From Drosophila miranda (taxonomy: Eukaryota > Arthropoda > Insecta > Diptera > Drosophilidae): DNA of 64,000 nucleotides. This document shows positions 51,701 to 64,000 of this stretch, piece by piece. The stretch covers positions 15,066,001-15,130,000 of the forward strand of contig NC_046674.1 in the NCBI RefSeq assembly GCF_003369915.1. Direction: 5' to 3'. The notes beneath the pieces are model-generated. The model ran no database searches and was not told the DNA's origin. It saw nothing but the letters and a program-made list of their open reading frames with translations. Both the position numbers and the translations under genes were made by a program. Position 1 is the first letter of the stretch. The number at the start of each line of letters is the position of its first letter.

Positions 51701-53496
51701 CTCCAGAAACCAGAACGGGTTTGGGTTCTTGACTCAGACCAGACGCTGCTTTTGTTTTCAAGCCAGCCGGCGCCAGGTGACTTTGCAGAATCAGACGCCG
51801 CCAAATACATTTGGTCGGCAAATAAAATGGAAAACATCTCCGACTTAAGACCATGTCTACCTGGGTTACGGGACTACTATGAGGCGGGACTATTGGTAGG
51901 CGACGAAGCTACCGATATTTATTTACATCTGATTGTACATTTATTGTTGTCCAGAAGCCACACGACATGGAAGGAGAGCCTTTGATTCATTAATTTTACT
52001 TTGTAGCGATCTTATCTCCAAAGTCGGAAGCGTGAAAAAATGCTAATAGAATGAAATCGTAAATACACTTCAGTTAGTTGTGTGCTTATTTTATAATCAC
52101 CTTCGGGCGGAACGACTGGAAACTGTGACGGGAAGACGTGATAGATCTCTGCGATAAGTACACAGCATCTCGAACCAAACCCAGTAGCGGAACAGTCGTG
52201 ATCTGTCCCTCAGCTTGATAAATGGATTTATCTGTAACTCAACAATACATACAATGTAAATATGTATTCGACTCGTGGGTTTCTATTTGGAGGAATCGAC
52301 TGTGCGGGAGTCTTTTATCCACTCCACGGCGATGCGATATTGGTCCTTAGGGAATTTCAATGAGAGCTTTCAGTGTAAAAAAACCCGTTTCGATCAGTTC
52401 GAGTCGGACTGTTTCATTTTGCTAATGAAGGGACGGCTTACGACCCGAACCAAAGGAGTGGAAATGTTATGCCCGCTGCAGCATCTGCTGATTGGCATTT
52501 ACAATCCTTTGGCGGATTATTCCTGATGGTATCTCAGTAAAAATGGAATAAATATTGTCGATTTCCAGCAGGTTTGCTGTGGCATTCATTAACATTTAAT
52601 CGTACACTGTAGAGTTTCAATTGGTTTAATTATTCACAATGCAAGCATCGAGTATCGATGGGGTAAATTGTTTGATGTAGGAATAAATGAATTGCTTTAC
52701 AAAAACGTCTCTTAATATATAATTGGCATTTGCGTAATCTATGAATAAATTTCATACAATGTAAACAGGTCTTCATGAAGCTTTCAAACCTAGTTCGTGG
52801 TCTACCAATAATCTTTCTTTCTAAGCAGCTAAGTAAAAATACTTATTAACGGCTGTACGAGTGGTAAAACTGTGCCCGGCAGCTGATCGGCCATAGACTT
52901 TCCCCAACCGACACTTACGGCTCGGGCAATGAGTAAGCGTAGGCATACATAGGTGCTATTCCGAATGCCGTTCTTGGTCGCTCCCGCTCCGTAATTGTGT
53001 CCGGCTGATAAGGCGCCAAGAAATGTTCGACCAGCCTGCACACACACATGGCCAGATGTGAGCTTGGGGCTAAAGAATTCAGGGTCATCAGCGGGTACGA
53101 ATCAGTTCTGATAAGTCCCACGGATCCTTGCTGCTATTAATGGTATTCCGAAAAGATTTGTTCCATAGTATATACCAGAGGCCAAATAGGCACATAAGAT
53201 AGGGCCTTGCCGACCCCTCTTACTGTACAAATATGTACAGTTGGAAAAATACGATTATTTGAAAGGGGATAAAGTATAAAGGGGATTCCCCCAATGAACA
53301 GAGACGACTTGGAACTATTTTTGAATCTAATGCGAATCTCTGGTTGTTTTCCGGAGAAACATCTACCTGGCATACGTAACAGCTGATCCTATAAGTCTAA
53401 GGCTAACCCAAATCGCTTTGTGGAATACCATTACTGTTATGGGTGCTACGCTTCTTATTTTTATCAAAATCTATAATGATTAATTTTTATTTTCAG
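48769..53496. other. Upstream region of the ABCG gene, no coding exon found
   Basis: Mostly AT-rich DNA. A GC-richer patch with a possible donor (TTGAAT|GTAAGAAG, about 49640-49755) and another around 51600-51830 could be noncoding first exons of the transporter gene. I cannot connect either by sequence alone. A 232-codon minus-strand frame over 49424-50122 has no domain and I do not accept it. Nothing else is supported. Confidence 0.45.
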
Positions 53497-54022
53497 CGCG
53501 TAATCGACGCACACGCCGACGACAACAAAAAGAGCGATAAAAAAGAAACAAGGTAGAGAGAGAGATCAAAACAAAACGAGCAATAAATCTGGAAGAATGC
53601 GTGCCAGAAACGCATAAAGGGAAGCAAAGACAAAGACAGAGACCACAAACAGAGAACGAGAGAGACATAGAGAGAGAGAGAGACAGACAGAGAGAGAGAG
53701 AAAGAGGAGTAACACTTGAACAACAATAAACCATAACAGCACTCATAAGAAATACAGCCGATCCGATCAGATCCATTCCCATACCCATTCCCATTCCGAG
53801 TCCCACTTTGGTGCGGTAGGTAATGACACATTCGGAAGGCTCGGCACGTTCCTAGACGCCTTCGAGCGAGTGGAGCATAAATCAGAGCCATCAGATCCAT
53901 CAGATCCGAGAAGCCAGACCCACACCGTACCACCAACGGCGTATATCTATGAATAAATGTATATGCGTGTCCCAAGGAGGAATTAAATAACAATAAACGA
54001 ATCAATTCGAAATTCAAAAGCC
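53497..54022 (+). other. Probable 5' UTR exon segment of the ABCG gene
   Basis: A good acceptor (TTTTTATTTTCAG ending at 53496) opens a purine-rich stretch, including a GA-repeat at about 53656-53706. It runs without a break into the ATG at 54023, so the first coding exon is probably preceded by about 525 nt of leader. Confidence 0.5.
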
Positions 54023-57000
54023 ATGGATCAGGCGCGCACCCTCCTCGCCAGGCAGTCCAAAGATGTGGAATTCCAAGATGTCTTCTACACGGTCAAGGAG
54101 CGGACCAATTTCTGTGAGTATTCAAGATCATTCCTATTCCTAGTACATCTCTATAGAGTCTAGCACTCTCCCTCCCCATTCGCTTAAGCTTTACCAGTTC
54201 CATATTTAAAGGGCCGTTTTCTCTATCAGACCCCATTGGAGATTAAACAGGTCTTGACATTGAAAGATAGGTAGGTCCCTTGTAAACTGGAAGAATGTGT
54301 TCAATGTGGCAGTAATTGTTCAAGAGTGCTAGACATTGAATAAATGCTGAAACGGCCAGAAAGACTTACCAAATCTGTCCCTGCTGAGTGGCATGGCCCT
54401 GCTCCACAGAGACCTGTTCATAAGTGTGCAATTTATGGCAATGCATAATGGTAGAATGGAGTCGTTCACTCTATGTCGCAAGCATTGCGACTCCATCCGA
54501 GTCCAATGTTAACTGTCTATCCATAAAGTAACACCACTCCAAAGAGCTACAGAGTTGGCACGAAATGTGTGTGTTGTGTGGATGTAGAAACCTTTTCTAT
54601 TTGCTCACGTCAGCGTGGACTTTGGTGGTTTGTTTTTTATTCGGTGTTTGGTTTTATTTGCTCTGTGCAATGTTTTCATCTTCGACGTGTAACAGCTGCG
54701 CTGCCTTTGCCTTTGCCCCTGCCACTGCTGGGGCCCTGCCTGCAGGGGCTGTCGCAAGTAGTTTCTGGCCAAGCGCTAACTGGCCCATAATTATACGGAC
54801 AAACGGGCACTGAGTCTGAGCGAGCGATTTTCGGCCTTTTGGTCTCTTTCGGTCTCCATCTAGTGTCCGTTGCACAACGGACCACATTTTTTTTATTGCT
54901 ATTAATTAAAAAAATGTAACTGGACGCTGTCCGCTGTCCGCTGTCCGCTGAAACAGTTTACGTTCTGGGGCCGGGCCCCTGTAACTGGTTTCCTCATTCC
55001 ACAAGTTCAAACTGCGGTACGGACAGAGTCCGGCATGGTACCTCTTTCCCCGCCTGCCATTGACACAGATCGAACGCAAATTGCAATTGAAAATGAAATG
55101 GAATTAAATTGAATTGAATTATGCGATCCATTTGGCAGAGCCTCAAGTTCTTTACACAATTCGCTTTAGATAGAAAACGAAACCCAAACTAAATGAAAGT
55201 GCAAGTGCAAGTGCAGTGGGCTGGAAGTTGATCACTTCTCAAGGCTGAACTTTTTGAGCACATATAGGAGGAGATTCATCCGGCCCAGACGGCACTTAAG
55301 GCTTCACGAATGTGAATCTTACTTTGTCGATCTATCGCTTATACTGTCACTGAGACAACGGACCGTTTGGTTTGTCGTTGCGATTACTTAGGTGCCGGTT
55401 TCGCCCTGACCGGATGACCTATGATCTGGTAAATGTCTTGGTTCATTCATCGAACGGTGATTGTCGAATTTCCATTAAAATCTCTTTAAAGATCATAAAA
55501 TAGGAATGCAATTAATTGAAATAGGTATTTTTTGTTTAGAAGACTATATTTCGGTCTAAAACGGGTGACTCTTGGTGGTTCGACTTATGGAAGTCCAACT
55601 GTATATTTATTAGTTGGAATTTGCGCACTTGTGACGCTTTGGCTGTACTTATTTTTGCTTAAAAAGTCGCTAGAAAGTATCTAATGCGCTCTGCAAGATG
55701 AGGATAGACATCCAGCCTGTCTCTGTGAGCAATTCCTCTTGACAAATGACACAACAAAAGCAAAGCGCCAAGCACAAGCCCCCTGGAAGTGCACATTTGC
55801 AATGATTGCAATTGATTTGCTGGGATAAATCCGAATCCGAATCCGTAATATGTCTATGTAATCAATTCGGAATGCCTCAAGCCGAAAGGGGAAATGCTTG
55901 TGCAACGACTGCCCAAAGACTGATTTAGTGCTGGCTGGCCGATGGCGGCTTCCTTGTCGCGTTGCGGAGTCAAACTCAAGTACAACTAATGATTAATAAT
56001 TACTCATACGCCATGTGTGCAATGTGCAACTCAAACGAAGTGCGATGTCGATGTCGATGCTGCCGAAGTTGTCGTCATGAGGAACAAACTATCGGATACA
56101 ATTGCGTACTAGTACTTGTAAATACGTAGCATATCAGCGCCTAAAAGTGTTTCTGAAAAGTATTTATCTTCACGCCCACTGCTGAAACACTGTACTTGTG
56201 TGGGGATACGGTGCACGCTCGATATGGTGTACCACACGCTTTTTGATTAGGGGCAAGAAGTTTCCATGTAGCCGAGTGTTCATTCCCACGACCGTTCACT
56301 GTACGTGATTAATTTATAAGTGCAGATACACTGCCGCTCCACTTCCTCAATGGGCCCCGCATTAATGGAGACACTATCGCAGTTGCCCGACCAACTATGG
56401 CGACAACACCATCATCCACATCATCATATCATCACATCGCCATCGTCAACGGCAACAATTGCAACCACAACGGCAGCAGCAGCAGCAGCAACAACCACAA
56501 CAACAACAACAACCAAAGCTGCAACAACATTATGTTGGCGCTCGGTGAAAAGCGAAAATTGCCCAACATTGATTGAATAATTTTCCCCTCCAAAAACCAG
56601 CGTCGCCGGTCGTTGCTTTTGGTTAGCTTTGGACATGTTTTGTTCCGCGACCGGGAGGCGATCAGCCTGCGCTTTTCCCCGATTCGGACGACCTGTGCGC
56701 ACAGCCTGCCCCACGTTGCCGCCCGCGTTGCCCCAGGGGTAATGTTGGGTTCCGGGTTTGCCGCTGCGAGTCAATGTCCGGTCATATCCGGGCCACGGGG
56801 TTGAGAGATTTACTGAGGGAGTGCATGCCAGTGCCCTCGCAGCAACTCCATTCCATGCTGCCATCTCGCATACACGTACACCAGCTGGGGCATTCAATTA
56901 GCAGGTGATGGTCGTTTATCTGGCGATCTATATTTATCCATTACATGATTTTAGCTAAGTCCGATCAAACACATACGTACGTATAGAGGAACTATGGATG

Positions 57001-60000
57001 TTTGAACCAATTACTGAACTTGAACCTTGCATGGAGCGACTTTGAATCGATAAATACTATATTAAGCGGTTACATGGGCATAGATACATCAGTTTGTGTT
57101 CCGTCTGTGCACATTTGCAGTGCGGTCAAGGCTCAGGTATCTAGATGTAGCACCGCCCCCCATTTAGGGCGAGTTCCCATGAATCACCTGCCGAGTATAC
57201 TAATTAGTGTGCGACTAAGTGCGATGGATGCTAGGGATCCGATGGATGGTTATTGTTAAATAGCGCTTGTCACAGTCACTGGCAAACGGCAGGCCACTGA
57301 CGGGTGGGCGAGGCAGCCGACTCGATCGAACCCCACTAGATTCCCCTTATATTGAGCAAAGGGTTGTCTCAACTGAGTTGACGAGCTAACCTTGAAGCCT
57401 CCCATAGTGTGAGCGGGTGACTCAGAGTGGAATAGGGACCCACATCACATCGCAGATCGCAACGCAGATTTCAGGGAATAAAGCGAGACCGACAGATCCC
57501 GTCGTTACGAGTGTTATTGGATATGTGTGTGCTGCATTCCAAGTCCCACAACATCTGACAGACAAACGCGATTGTCATTCTAATGAAATTGTGTTAATTA
57601 TCGCATCAATTAGCGGATCTGGAATTGGCGAATGCCGCCAGTGTCCAAGATTTGTTCTGGCAATTAAAGAATTGTTTTCGTTTCAAGGCGCTTTTTCGCT
57701 TTCAACGCGAACTGCAGTGCAAATCAGAAAGCAAAATCCAAGGCTGAAAGGTGTCGGTGTCCCGACATCAACCCGAGTGGAGTGCTCTCCCAACCGCTTA
57801 GTCAGATCCGCAATCTTTTGCACGCCTCATTATGTAACTCACGTAGAGTCGCTGGAAGGGGAAGCGGAAGGGGGGGATCGAAGGTGGTCGACATCCAAAC
57901 CGAAAGAAGCCCACGCGTGGGGGACTGTTCTGCTGAAAGCAGCTTTTGCCGGCTGCGCGTGCCCAGAACTCGGACATCGCGATGCGGCAAACAGAAGTGC
58001 TCTGGGGACTAATTGATATGTAGGCTCTGCCTCTGAAAAACACGAGCTGATAATAGGCTTAGCGGCAGCGGACGGTGTCTTGTCACTGACCTTCTTAAAT
58101 CCGTACTCGAACGGCAAATCGGTTGCGCCACGAATGTTAATTGGGCGGCGTGAAAAATCTCCACGAGTGCCAAGAACTGGGTTAGCAGAGCCGCTTGCTG
58201 CTTGCTGCTTCTCTAATTGCCAAAAACAGCACCAGTTTCCCAGGATCTCCGCAGTCTCCAATAGGAACTCTTTAATAGATCATTAAAAGAAATACGTCGA
58301 AATACTATTGTCTACTATTAATAATCTCTGTAAGACATTGACATTGAAAATGGAAATGCGGGAGCAGCCGTACAATGCCCTCACCGATAACCTCACCCTC
58401 TCACCGACTAAACAATAATCTGCCACTACTTCCTGGGAGGAATATTCTGGGCAAAGTACACAACACGCCCATTCCAATCTGAAACACCAATAAACAATAT
58501 GAATAATTTGTTCCATTCGTCAATCGAACCGAATCGTTCCTATGGCAGCTTTACAGTTGTTTGGAAAAACTTGCTTTAAATATGCATACTAATACCATTG
58601 ATTTGATGCATTCACGCCGCATTTACGACCGCCGGCTATATGTAGTATAAAGTACCCATACCACATCTCCTTTGCACCATTATCATCGATAGGACCGAAT
58701 CTGGCATTGACTTATATTACGCCATATCTACGTTGGGACTGACTGACTGACTGACTGAGAGTACAATGCAGGTCAGGTCCGAGCCGCGATTGCAAATGAA
58801 CACAGAAGCGATGATATGGCATCTGCAAGATCCAGCACGGATTTATTATAGGCACATGTGGATGTGCCCCAGCAACTGTCACCATCCCATCGACGGGGCA
58901 GCTTTGCTAATTAGAATAAATTAAAGCCCGCGTTCAGTGGCGGACTGGCTTTAATGACTGAACAGAATTCGGCGATCACACGACGATCATGGCGGAGGCT
59001 GGTTTCGGTTTGACCAGTCATGGCATCGGAACAGATCTCCAGTCTAGCCCGAATCTTTGAAGCCCATCATTTGGCTTCGACGAAATCTTTTCGCTGTCAA
59101 GGCATGACAGATGATTATTATAATGATTCGACGATGTACTCATACAGTCATGCCAATTGTCAATTGCTCGACCTGTGTCTGAAGTTCTGTCTGACTTCCA
59201 AGCGTATCTAAATACATTTGTATGTATGTATCCACCGATAAGTGAAAGCGAAATGATCTGTCCAGTTGACGATATTGGCCCATAAAAATATAGAAACTTG
59301 ATTTGAAGCCACTATTCTGCTTCATTGGCAAACCCAGAGTGGAACAACCAGATTGAGGAACAATCGTGGGTACGTCACGGTGGGTTATAGCTCCAGACGA
59401 CTCAAGAACTGACTCACAAACACTTTCACTTCCTCCCCTTCTTTTTTTTGGTTTATTTACTTGTTTTTTATTCGTTATATTTATACTATACGAATTCTAA
59501 TCATATGTGTGTATAATCTTGAATGTCTTGATCTATGTATTTCCAGTGCGCGTAACTCGGGAGCGACAAATTTTGAACGGCGTCAGCGGAAGTTTCCGAA
59601 ACGGCCAGCTGTCGGCCATCATGGGACCCTCGGGAGCTGGAAAAAGCAGTTTGCTGAATGCGATTTCGGGTTTCAGGTGAGAACAATAAAGCCAACGAGA
59701 CCTGACTTTTGACGGATGACAGCACGAGTGTAACACAGTTTGGGTATCATTTGAACACAACCGGTTCTGGGCTGCACAGACAGAGATTAAATTGTGTTTT
59801 GTTTTCGATTTGATAAGGCCGGTCTTGCGAACCGTGAACCAAAACCCGAAATTTGAACATCGCAAAAAAAATCATCTATAGCAATCTTCCCTCACAAACA
59901 CCATCAAAGCTCCAGAACCTTTCGAATCAATTCTGTGCACGTGATGGATCGCATCGTGGAACTTTTCCAAAACAAAACACGCTCCATTTGCGCAGTCATG

Positions 60001-62630
60001 GACAGAGTCCCAATTCTAGGTAAACAAAGGCCCTGGTGCACAAATAAAAACAAATTAAAAACTGGGGCCCCAACTAAAGTCATGTCTAGTCAAAACAGAT
60101 GTACGAGTATAGGTACATACATATATAAATACTTTAAAGGTGCAAAGCTGCTTTATAATTTCAATATTTTTACGAGTGTGTGAGTCTCGCTGATTGCCTA
60201 CATCTCTATCAGTTTTTCTAGGATTTGTCATCGGAGTCATTTCACAACCACACTATGTTCTTGCTCTTACCTTTTGGTTCATAATCGTTCGTCGGTACGT
60301 TTTCCATGCTGCATTTGCTGATCCTTTCCTCCACACTTGAGAAACCGACGAGTCCGTGGTTTCGTCGGAGGGAGTAACGGTATCGGCAAGACTTTTCTAG
60401 CACTCAAAAAAAACACAAAAGAAAACAATATTCGACTATTCTCCCAGCCTTATTGGCACTATTGGAGGCTCCGCTGACTGTTGCACATTTTGATATTCTT
60501 CACTTCTTCACTTTCCGCACTTTTCGTTTGTCGATTTGCCTTTTCGTTGCCATTTTGCCTCTTGCTGCGCTCCCGCCCTTGATCCAGCACATGTTTAGCG
60601 CTAAAAAACACCACACTTCACTACACACGTGCGCAACATTTTAACCATTTAATGGAAAAGCACGCTTGGACCGGGTGAAGCGAGGGAGCGGAAGAGATGC
60701 TTGCTCTTTCCATGCTCTCCTTTTTCAGCTCTTTTCTGCACCCAATTAATCTCTGTCTCTCTCTCTCTTCTAGGCGCGACGGCGTTACGGGGTGCATCAA
60801 GATGAAACGGGATAATGCCTGCTACATCACTCAGGACGACCATCATCAGACCCTGCTGACCGTCGAGGAATTGATGAACCTCTCGTGCGACCTCAAGCTA
60901 AAGCAGCGCCACAGGAAGGCCGAGGTGCTGACAGAGATCCTCGAGAATCTCAACCTGAACCACCGCCGCAACGTGACGGCGGAGAAACTGAGCGGCGGGG
61001 AGCGTAAGCGGCTCTCCATTGCCCTAGAGCTGGTGGACAACCCGAACATATTCTTCCTAGACGAGCCCACCAGCGGGCTGGACGAGGTGACGGCGGCCCA
61101 GTGCATCCGACTGCTGCGTGGCATGGCCCGCGAGGGACGCACCATCGTCTGCACCATCCACCAGCCCTCCGCCACGATCTACAACTGCTTCGACAGCATA
61201 TACGTGCTGGCTAAGGGACACTGCGTCTATCAGGGCAGTCCCCGGGCCACCATTCCATTTCTGCGCCTAGCCCAGCTGGACTGCCCGCGCAACTACAGCC
61301 CCTCTGACTACAGTAAGTTATTCATTCTTCTCCAGCAAGAACTCCTCTCTAACTCGGATTTTCGCTCTCCCACAGTCATCGAACTGGTCGACGCAGAGGA
61401 CGGGCACCTGGTGCCGGCGCTCAGCGAGCTCACCGAGAATGGCAAGCTCATCTACGTGGCCAGCCAGGCGGACATCGTTAATCCACACCTGGAGTCGCAG
61501 CAGGCTGTCACCACGCTGTTTGTGGAGCAGCCGAAGCGTCCACTCCTGCCCACAATCTTCGCCGGCAGCGCCGTCTCCACCGATGGCACTTTGATGAACG
61601 GCGCCAGTGCATTGCTGGAGCAGATGAAGGCCTTCTCGCGACGCATGCACAACGGGCGTCGTGATATCTCCGGGGTGCGGCAGTTCGTGGTGCTGATACG
61701 GATCATGATGCTGCGCATAATGCGCGCCCGCCTGGCCCTGACCATCCAGCTGTTCCACCACCTGCTCTGCGGCCTCTTCTTTGGGATGATATTCTTTCAG
61801 CTGGGCAACCAGGGGGCGCGCATGTTCGATCATCTCAAGTTCTGCATTGGCGCCGTCCTCATGATTGTCTACACCCAGGTGATGGTGCCCATCCTTAGCT
61901 GTGAGTCGCCTCAGAGGGCCCTTGTCGAGCGTACCCACTGACCTTCCTCCATTCGTAGATCCCGCCGAGGTTAAGGTGGTTAAGAAGGAGACGTTCAATC
62001 GATGGTACACGCTGACGCCCTACTATATGGCGCTGACCATCTCGCGCCTGCCGCTCCAGGTGCTGCTGAACATCACCTTTATGATGGTCACCTACTGGAT
62101 GTCCGGGCTGCCGGATCAGATCTGGCGATTCGGCATCTTCGTCGCAGTCGGCCTCATGATCTCCCTGGTGGCCGAGGGCATGGGCCTGGCCATTGGGGCC
62201 ACCTTCAGCATAACAGTAAGTGCTGCTAAGGGAATGAATACAGTGGGAACGATCGAATAACATACACCTTCTCCATCCCTCTCTGCAGAACGGCAGCGTC
62301 GTGGGTCCCATGATGATTGCCCCGCTGATGGGACTGGCCGTGTACGGCTTCGACTTTGCTCCCCAAATCACAGGCGCCATGAATCTGCTGATGAAGTTCA
62401 GCTATGTGCGCGTCGGAGTGGTTGCCATGATCCTGGCCGTGTTCGGGTTCCAGCGCGAGGATCTGGACTGCGACGATATCTATTGCCACTTCAGCGATCC
62501 GCGCGTGCTGCTCAAGTTTCTCGATGTAGAGAAGGTCTCTCTAATGCACCAGTTCGGCATACTGGCAATGCTGATGCTCTTCTTCCGCATCCTCATGTAC
62601 ATCAGCCTGCGCAAGCGCTGCTACGCCTGA
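54023..62630 (+). CDS. ABC transporter, G-subfamily half-transporter
   Basis: Six coding exons join to 627 residues: 54023-54113, 59547-59676, 60774-61312, 61376-61900, 61959-62215 and 62289-62630. The order is nucleotide-binding domain then membrane domain, as in ABCG/White proteins, which dimerise to move lipids, sterols or pigment precursors. Walker A is GPSGAGKSS (57-65), the Q-loop TQDD (93-96), the signature LSGGERKR (146-153), Walker [13 protein letters not shown] (166-177) and the H-loop His203. Membrane helices occupy about 375-620. A short last extracellular loop has close cysteines ([10 protein letters not shown]) typical of ABCG disulfides. Exon 1 is isolated by a 5.4 kb intron. 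Among fly ABCG genes CG32091 fits the map position as I remember it, but I cannot confirm that. Poly(A) signal is at 63000-63005. Confidence 0.95.
54114..59546 (+). other. Intron 1 of the ABCG gene
   Basis: This 5.4 kb intron has no nested gene I can support. It contains CAN/CAA trinucleotide sequence near 56440-56530, which translates as polyThr and polyAla. A 199-codon plus frame at 57417-58016 has no start context or domain. A (GACT)n run is at 58737-58758. Its size suggests regulatory content. Confidence 0.7.
59677..60773 (+). other. Intron 2 of the ABCG gene
   Basis: About 1.1 kb separating the Walker A exon from the rest of the nucleotide-binding domain. It ends in a long CT-rich tract (CTCTCTCTTCTAG). 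No nested gene seen. Confidence 0.85.
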
Positions 62631-62897
62631 ACACAGCCACGATCCTCGGGCCACGGGGCCCAGGGCACTGATGAATCTTATTCCCTTTGTAGTTGTAGCC
62701 AATGTCAACGCTGTGATTGTTCGATTTATGAATGCTTCCATGTATATTGTATATATTATGTACGGCCGGGCATGTACTCCCTGTCCACTGCTCATCCATT
62801 GCAAATTGTGGTGCGAGTATTTTAACCCTTGACAAGACAAATTTTAGATCTAAGTTTATGTAGCTCTAAGCAGTTAGGATTACAGCCTCACCTTGCT

Positions 62898-62940
62898 CCT
62901 TGGGGCTGGACATCAATCAGCAAAGGGGCCAGCCCCAAGG
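62898..62940 (+). other. Perfect 12-bp hairpin in the ABCG 3' UTR
   Basis: CCTTGGGGCTGG (62898-62909) and its exact complement CCAGCCCCAAGG (62929-62940) flank a 19-nt loop. The stem is very GC-rich within an AT-rich 3' UTR. It could be an RNA-binding or stability element. Confidence 0.7.
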
Positions 62941-62999
62941 CGTCTGCACAGTTTTATACATATTGTTTGTGGTTAAAGTGATTTGAATTCGAATTTTAC

Positions 63000-63005
63000 A
63001 ATAAA
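63000..63005 (+). terminator. Poly(A) signal of the ABCG gene
   Basis: AATAAA lies 370 bp after the stop codon, just before the 63 kb repeat element begins. Confidence 0.6.
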
Positions 63006-63020
63006 AACGAGTGGGAACGC

Positions 63021-63556
63021 TCTTATACCCAGAAAAGCATCGAGAGAAAAGAGCAACCACGACTGCTAGTTATGTTATAATGTTTCCACCTGTTTTATTC
63101 GACTGCTCTTAATTCTGCTACATCTGTCTTTCTCTTTCACTTCTCACAGCAACACCAACTGTGTTGCTATCTTGCTTCTCGACATGCGGCGCACATTGCA
63201 TGAGGAATAGTGTGAACGAGAAAGAGACAGAGAATGAATAAGCGCGTGGAAGTGGGAGCATAGCCACTGCAAGTCGATTTGTTTATTCTTACTACAATAA
63301 TGATCCGATCTGATAAAGATCCGGCAATCTTCTTGATATGGCCATTTTCAAAGATTCTGCGTCTTCGGTTTTACCGTATCTTCGGAAGGGTGGATGCCAC
63401 AGATTGTCGTCCTGTGTGGGGGCAGAATACAAAATTGTGGTTGTTCTAGCCCTCATAGTCTCTGAGATTTACGCGCTGATCCTTCTGGGTGCTACACACA
63501 TCCACATGCAACACACAACTAATTATCCCTAAACTCTTCGAGTACCGGTTATACAA
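63021..63556 (+). mobile_element. DINE-1/mini-me-like element, third copy
   Basis: It starts TCTTATACCC and ends CTCTTCGAGTACCGGTTATA. It carries CCTTCTGGGTGCTACACACATCC and GAATGAATAAGCGCGTGGAAG-type segments shared with the copies at 11.7 and 16 kb. The ends are partly decayed and there is no coding capacity. It fills the gap between the ABCG and RIO kinase 3' ends. Confidence 0.65.
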
Positions 63557-63739
63557 ATAATGGATCCGACTAGAATCTAAAGTTAAATTTTATAAATGAG
63601 GCCTCATATTGATATCAATGATTTATACAAAAAATGTAAGACTACAGATCCACATTGACTCCATGCACTCCGGAGGTCTACCGATATCGGTAGCTACATC
63701 GACAGTTTCTTGCGCTTAATTCGAATCGTGGTGGCCTTA

Positions 63740-64000
63740 CTATTTCTTCATAGTGCCTATTTTCTCCTTGCGCTTCTTAACATGCTTTTTCACCTTGACC
63801 TTTCGCTGTTCCGCTTTGGCATCCTTCACAGCTTTCTTGCGGGCCTTTTTACTCTCCAGCGATTCGTCCCGCGGACGGGCCGAGTTCTTGAACTTGGAGC
63901 CATCGTCGTTGTCCTGGGAATCATCTTCATCTTCGCTTCCACTTATTTGGTCGTCGCTTCCCACGTCCTCTTGCTCGGCTGTGGGCAGCAATACGTCTGG
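63740..64000 (-). CDS. RIOK1: RIO1-type kinase, C-terminal end (partial)
   Basis: An open frame runs from the window edge to a stop at 63742-63740. It encodes an acidic Asp/Glu/Ser stretch followed by a strongly basic tail. The end, KVKKHVKKRKEK, matches the C-terminus of RIO kinase 1 (KHVKKRKEK in human RIOK1). That kinase acts late in maturation of the small ribosomal subunit in the cytoplasm. The catalytic domain lies outside the window. The frame is open at the edge, so no start codon is visible. The ending is diagnostic but short, so another lysine-rich nucleolar protein is not fully excluded. Confidence 0.75.
   Translation of the reverse strand, partial: PDVLLPTAEQEDVGSDDQISGSEDEDDSQDNDDGSKFKNSARPRDESLESKKARKKAVKDAKAEQRKVKVKKHVKKRKEKIGTMKK

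Noticed and set aside
56424-56897. 157-codon minus frame with polyVal/polyAla
   Set aside because: Antisense translation of a CAN trinucleotide repeat in an intron.
57417-58016. 199-codon plus frame inside ABCG intron 1
   Set aside because: No ATG context, domain or splice logic; the spliced transporter runs across it.

Overview
This is a euchromatic Drosophila window. The evidence is short GT-AG introns, CAG-rich coding repeats, fly core-promoter elements (TATA+Inr, Motif 1, Motif 6, DRE), DINE-1/mini-me type repeats, and a set of proteins whose closest remembered relatives are fly genes (Duba, CG6084, CG6083, PCID2, Apt1, an ABCG half-transporter, RIOK1). As I remember them, these sit together on D. 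melanogaster 3L (Muller D). A Sophophora species outside the melanogaster subgroup, perhaps the obscura group, is an inference.

Layout. 1-5.4 kb is simple-sequence-rich DNA with no gene I can support. 5.4-15.4 kb holds a plus-strand polyQ C2H2 zinc-finger gene: a probable 5' leader exon near 5.5-5.8 kb, a 7.4 kb intron and coding exons at 13.3-15.0 kb. That intron holds a broken-looking TIL-domain inhibitor gene, a decayed basic-protein ORF, a DINE-1-like element with 16-bp perfect inverted ends and a Tc1/mariner transposase remnant. 17.7-20.6 kb is the OTU deubiquitinase Duba (minus, 8 coding exons). 21.7-22.0 kb is a tiny TATA-driven secreted-peptide gene. 22.6-34.3 kb is one uninterrupted 3,887-codon ORF for a secreted mucin-like protein built from about 95-100 tandem 33-36-residue Ser/Thr/Glu-rich units.

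34.8-41.3 kb carries two tandem aldo-keto reductase genes (minus). The first has two alternative 5' ends, one predicting a mitochondrial N-terminus. 41.7-43.2 kb is a large inverted repeat with ~500-bp arms and a 434-bp spacer. 43.6-47.7 kb carries PCID2 and Apt1 (plus). A two-exon 124-aa gene of unknown function on the minus strand (47.6-48.8 kb) converges on and overlaps the Apt1 3' end. 53.5-63.0 kb is an ABCG half-transporter (plus, 6 coding exons, first coding intron 5.4 kb). The right edge holds the C-terminal end of a RIO1 kinase (minus).

The housekeeping genes Duba and PCID2 share a Motif 6/Motif 1 promoter plan. The mucin, the small secreted peptide and the short aldose-reductase transcript have TATA promoters, as expected for strongly regulated tissue-specific expression. 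The points most worth following up are the giant mucin array, the long inverted repeat, the alternative reductase N-terminus and the overlapping 124-aa gene.
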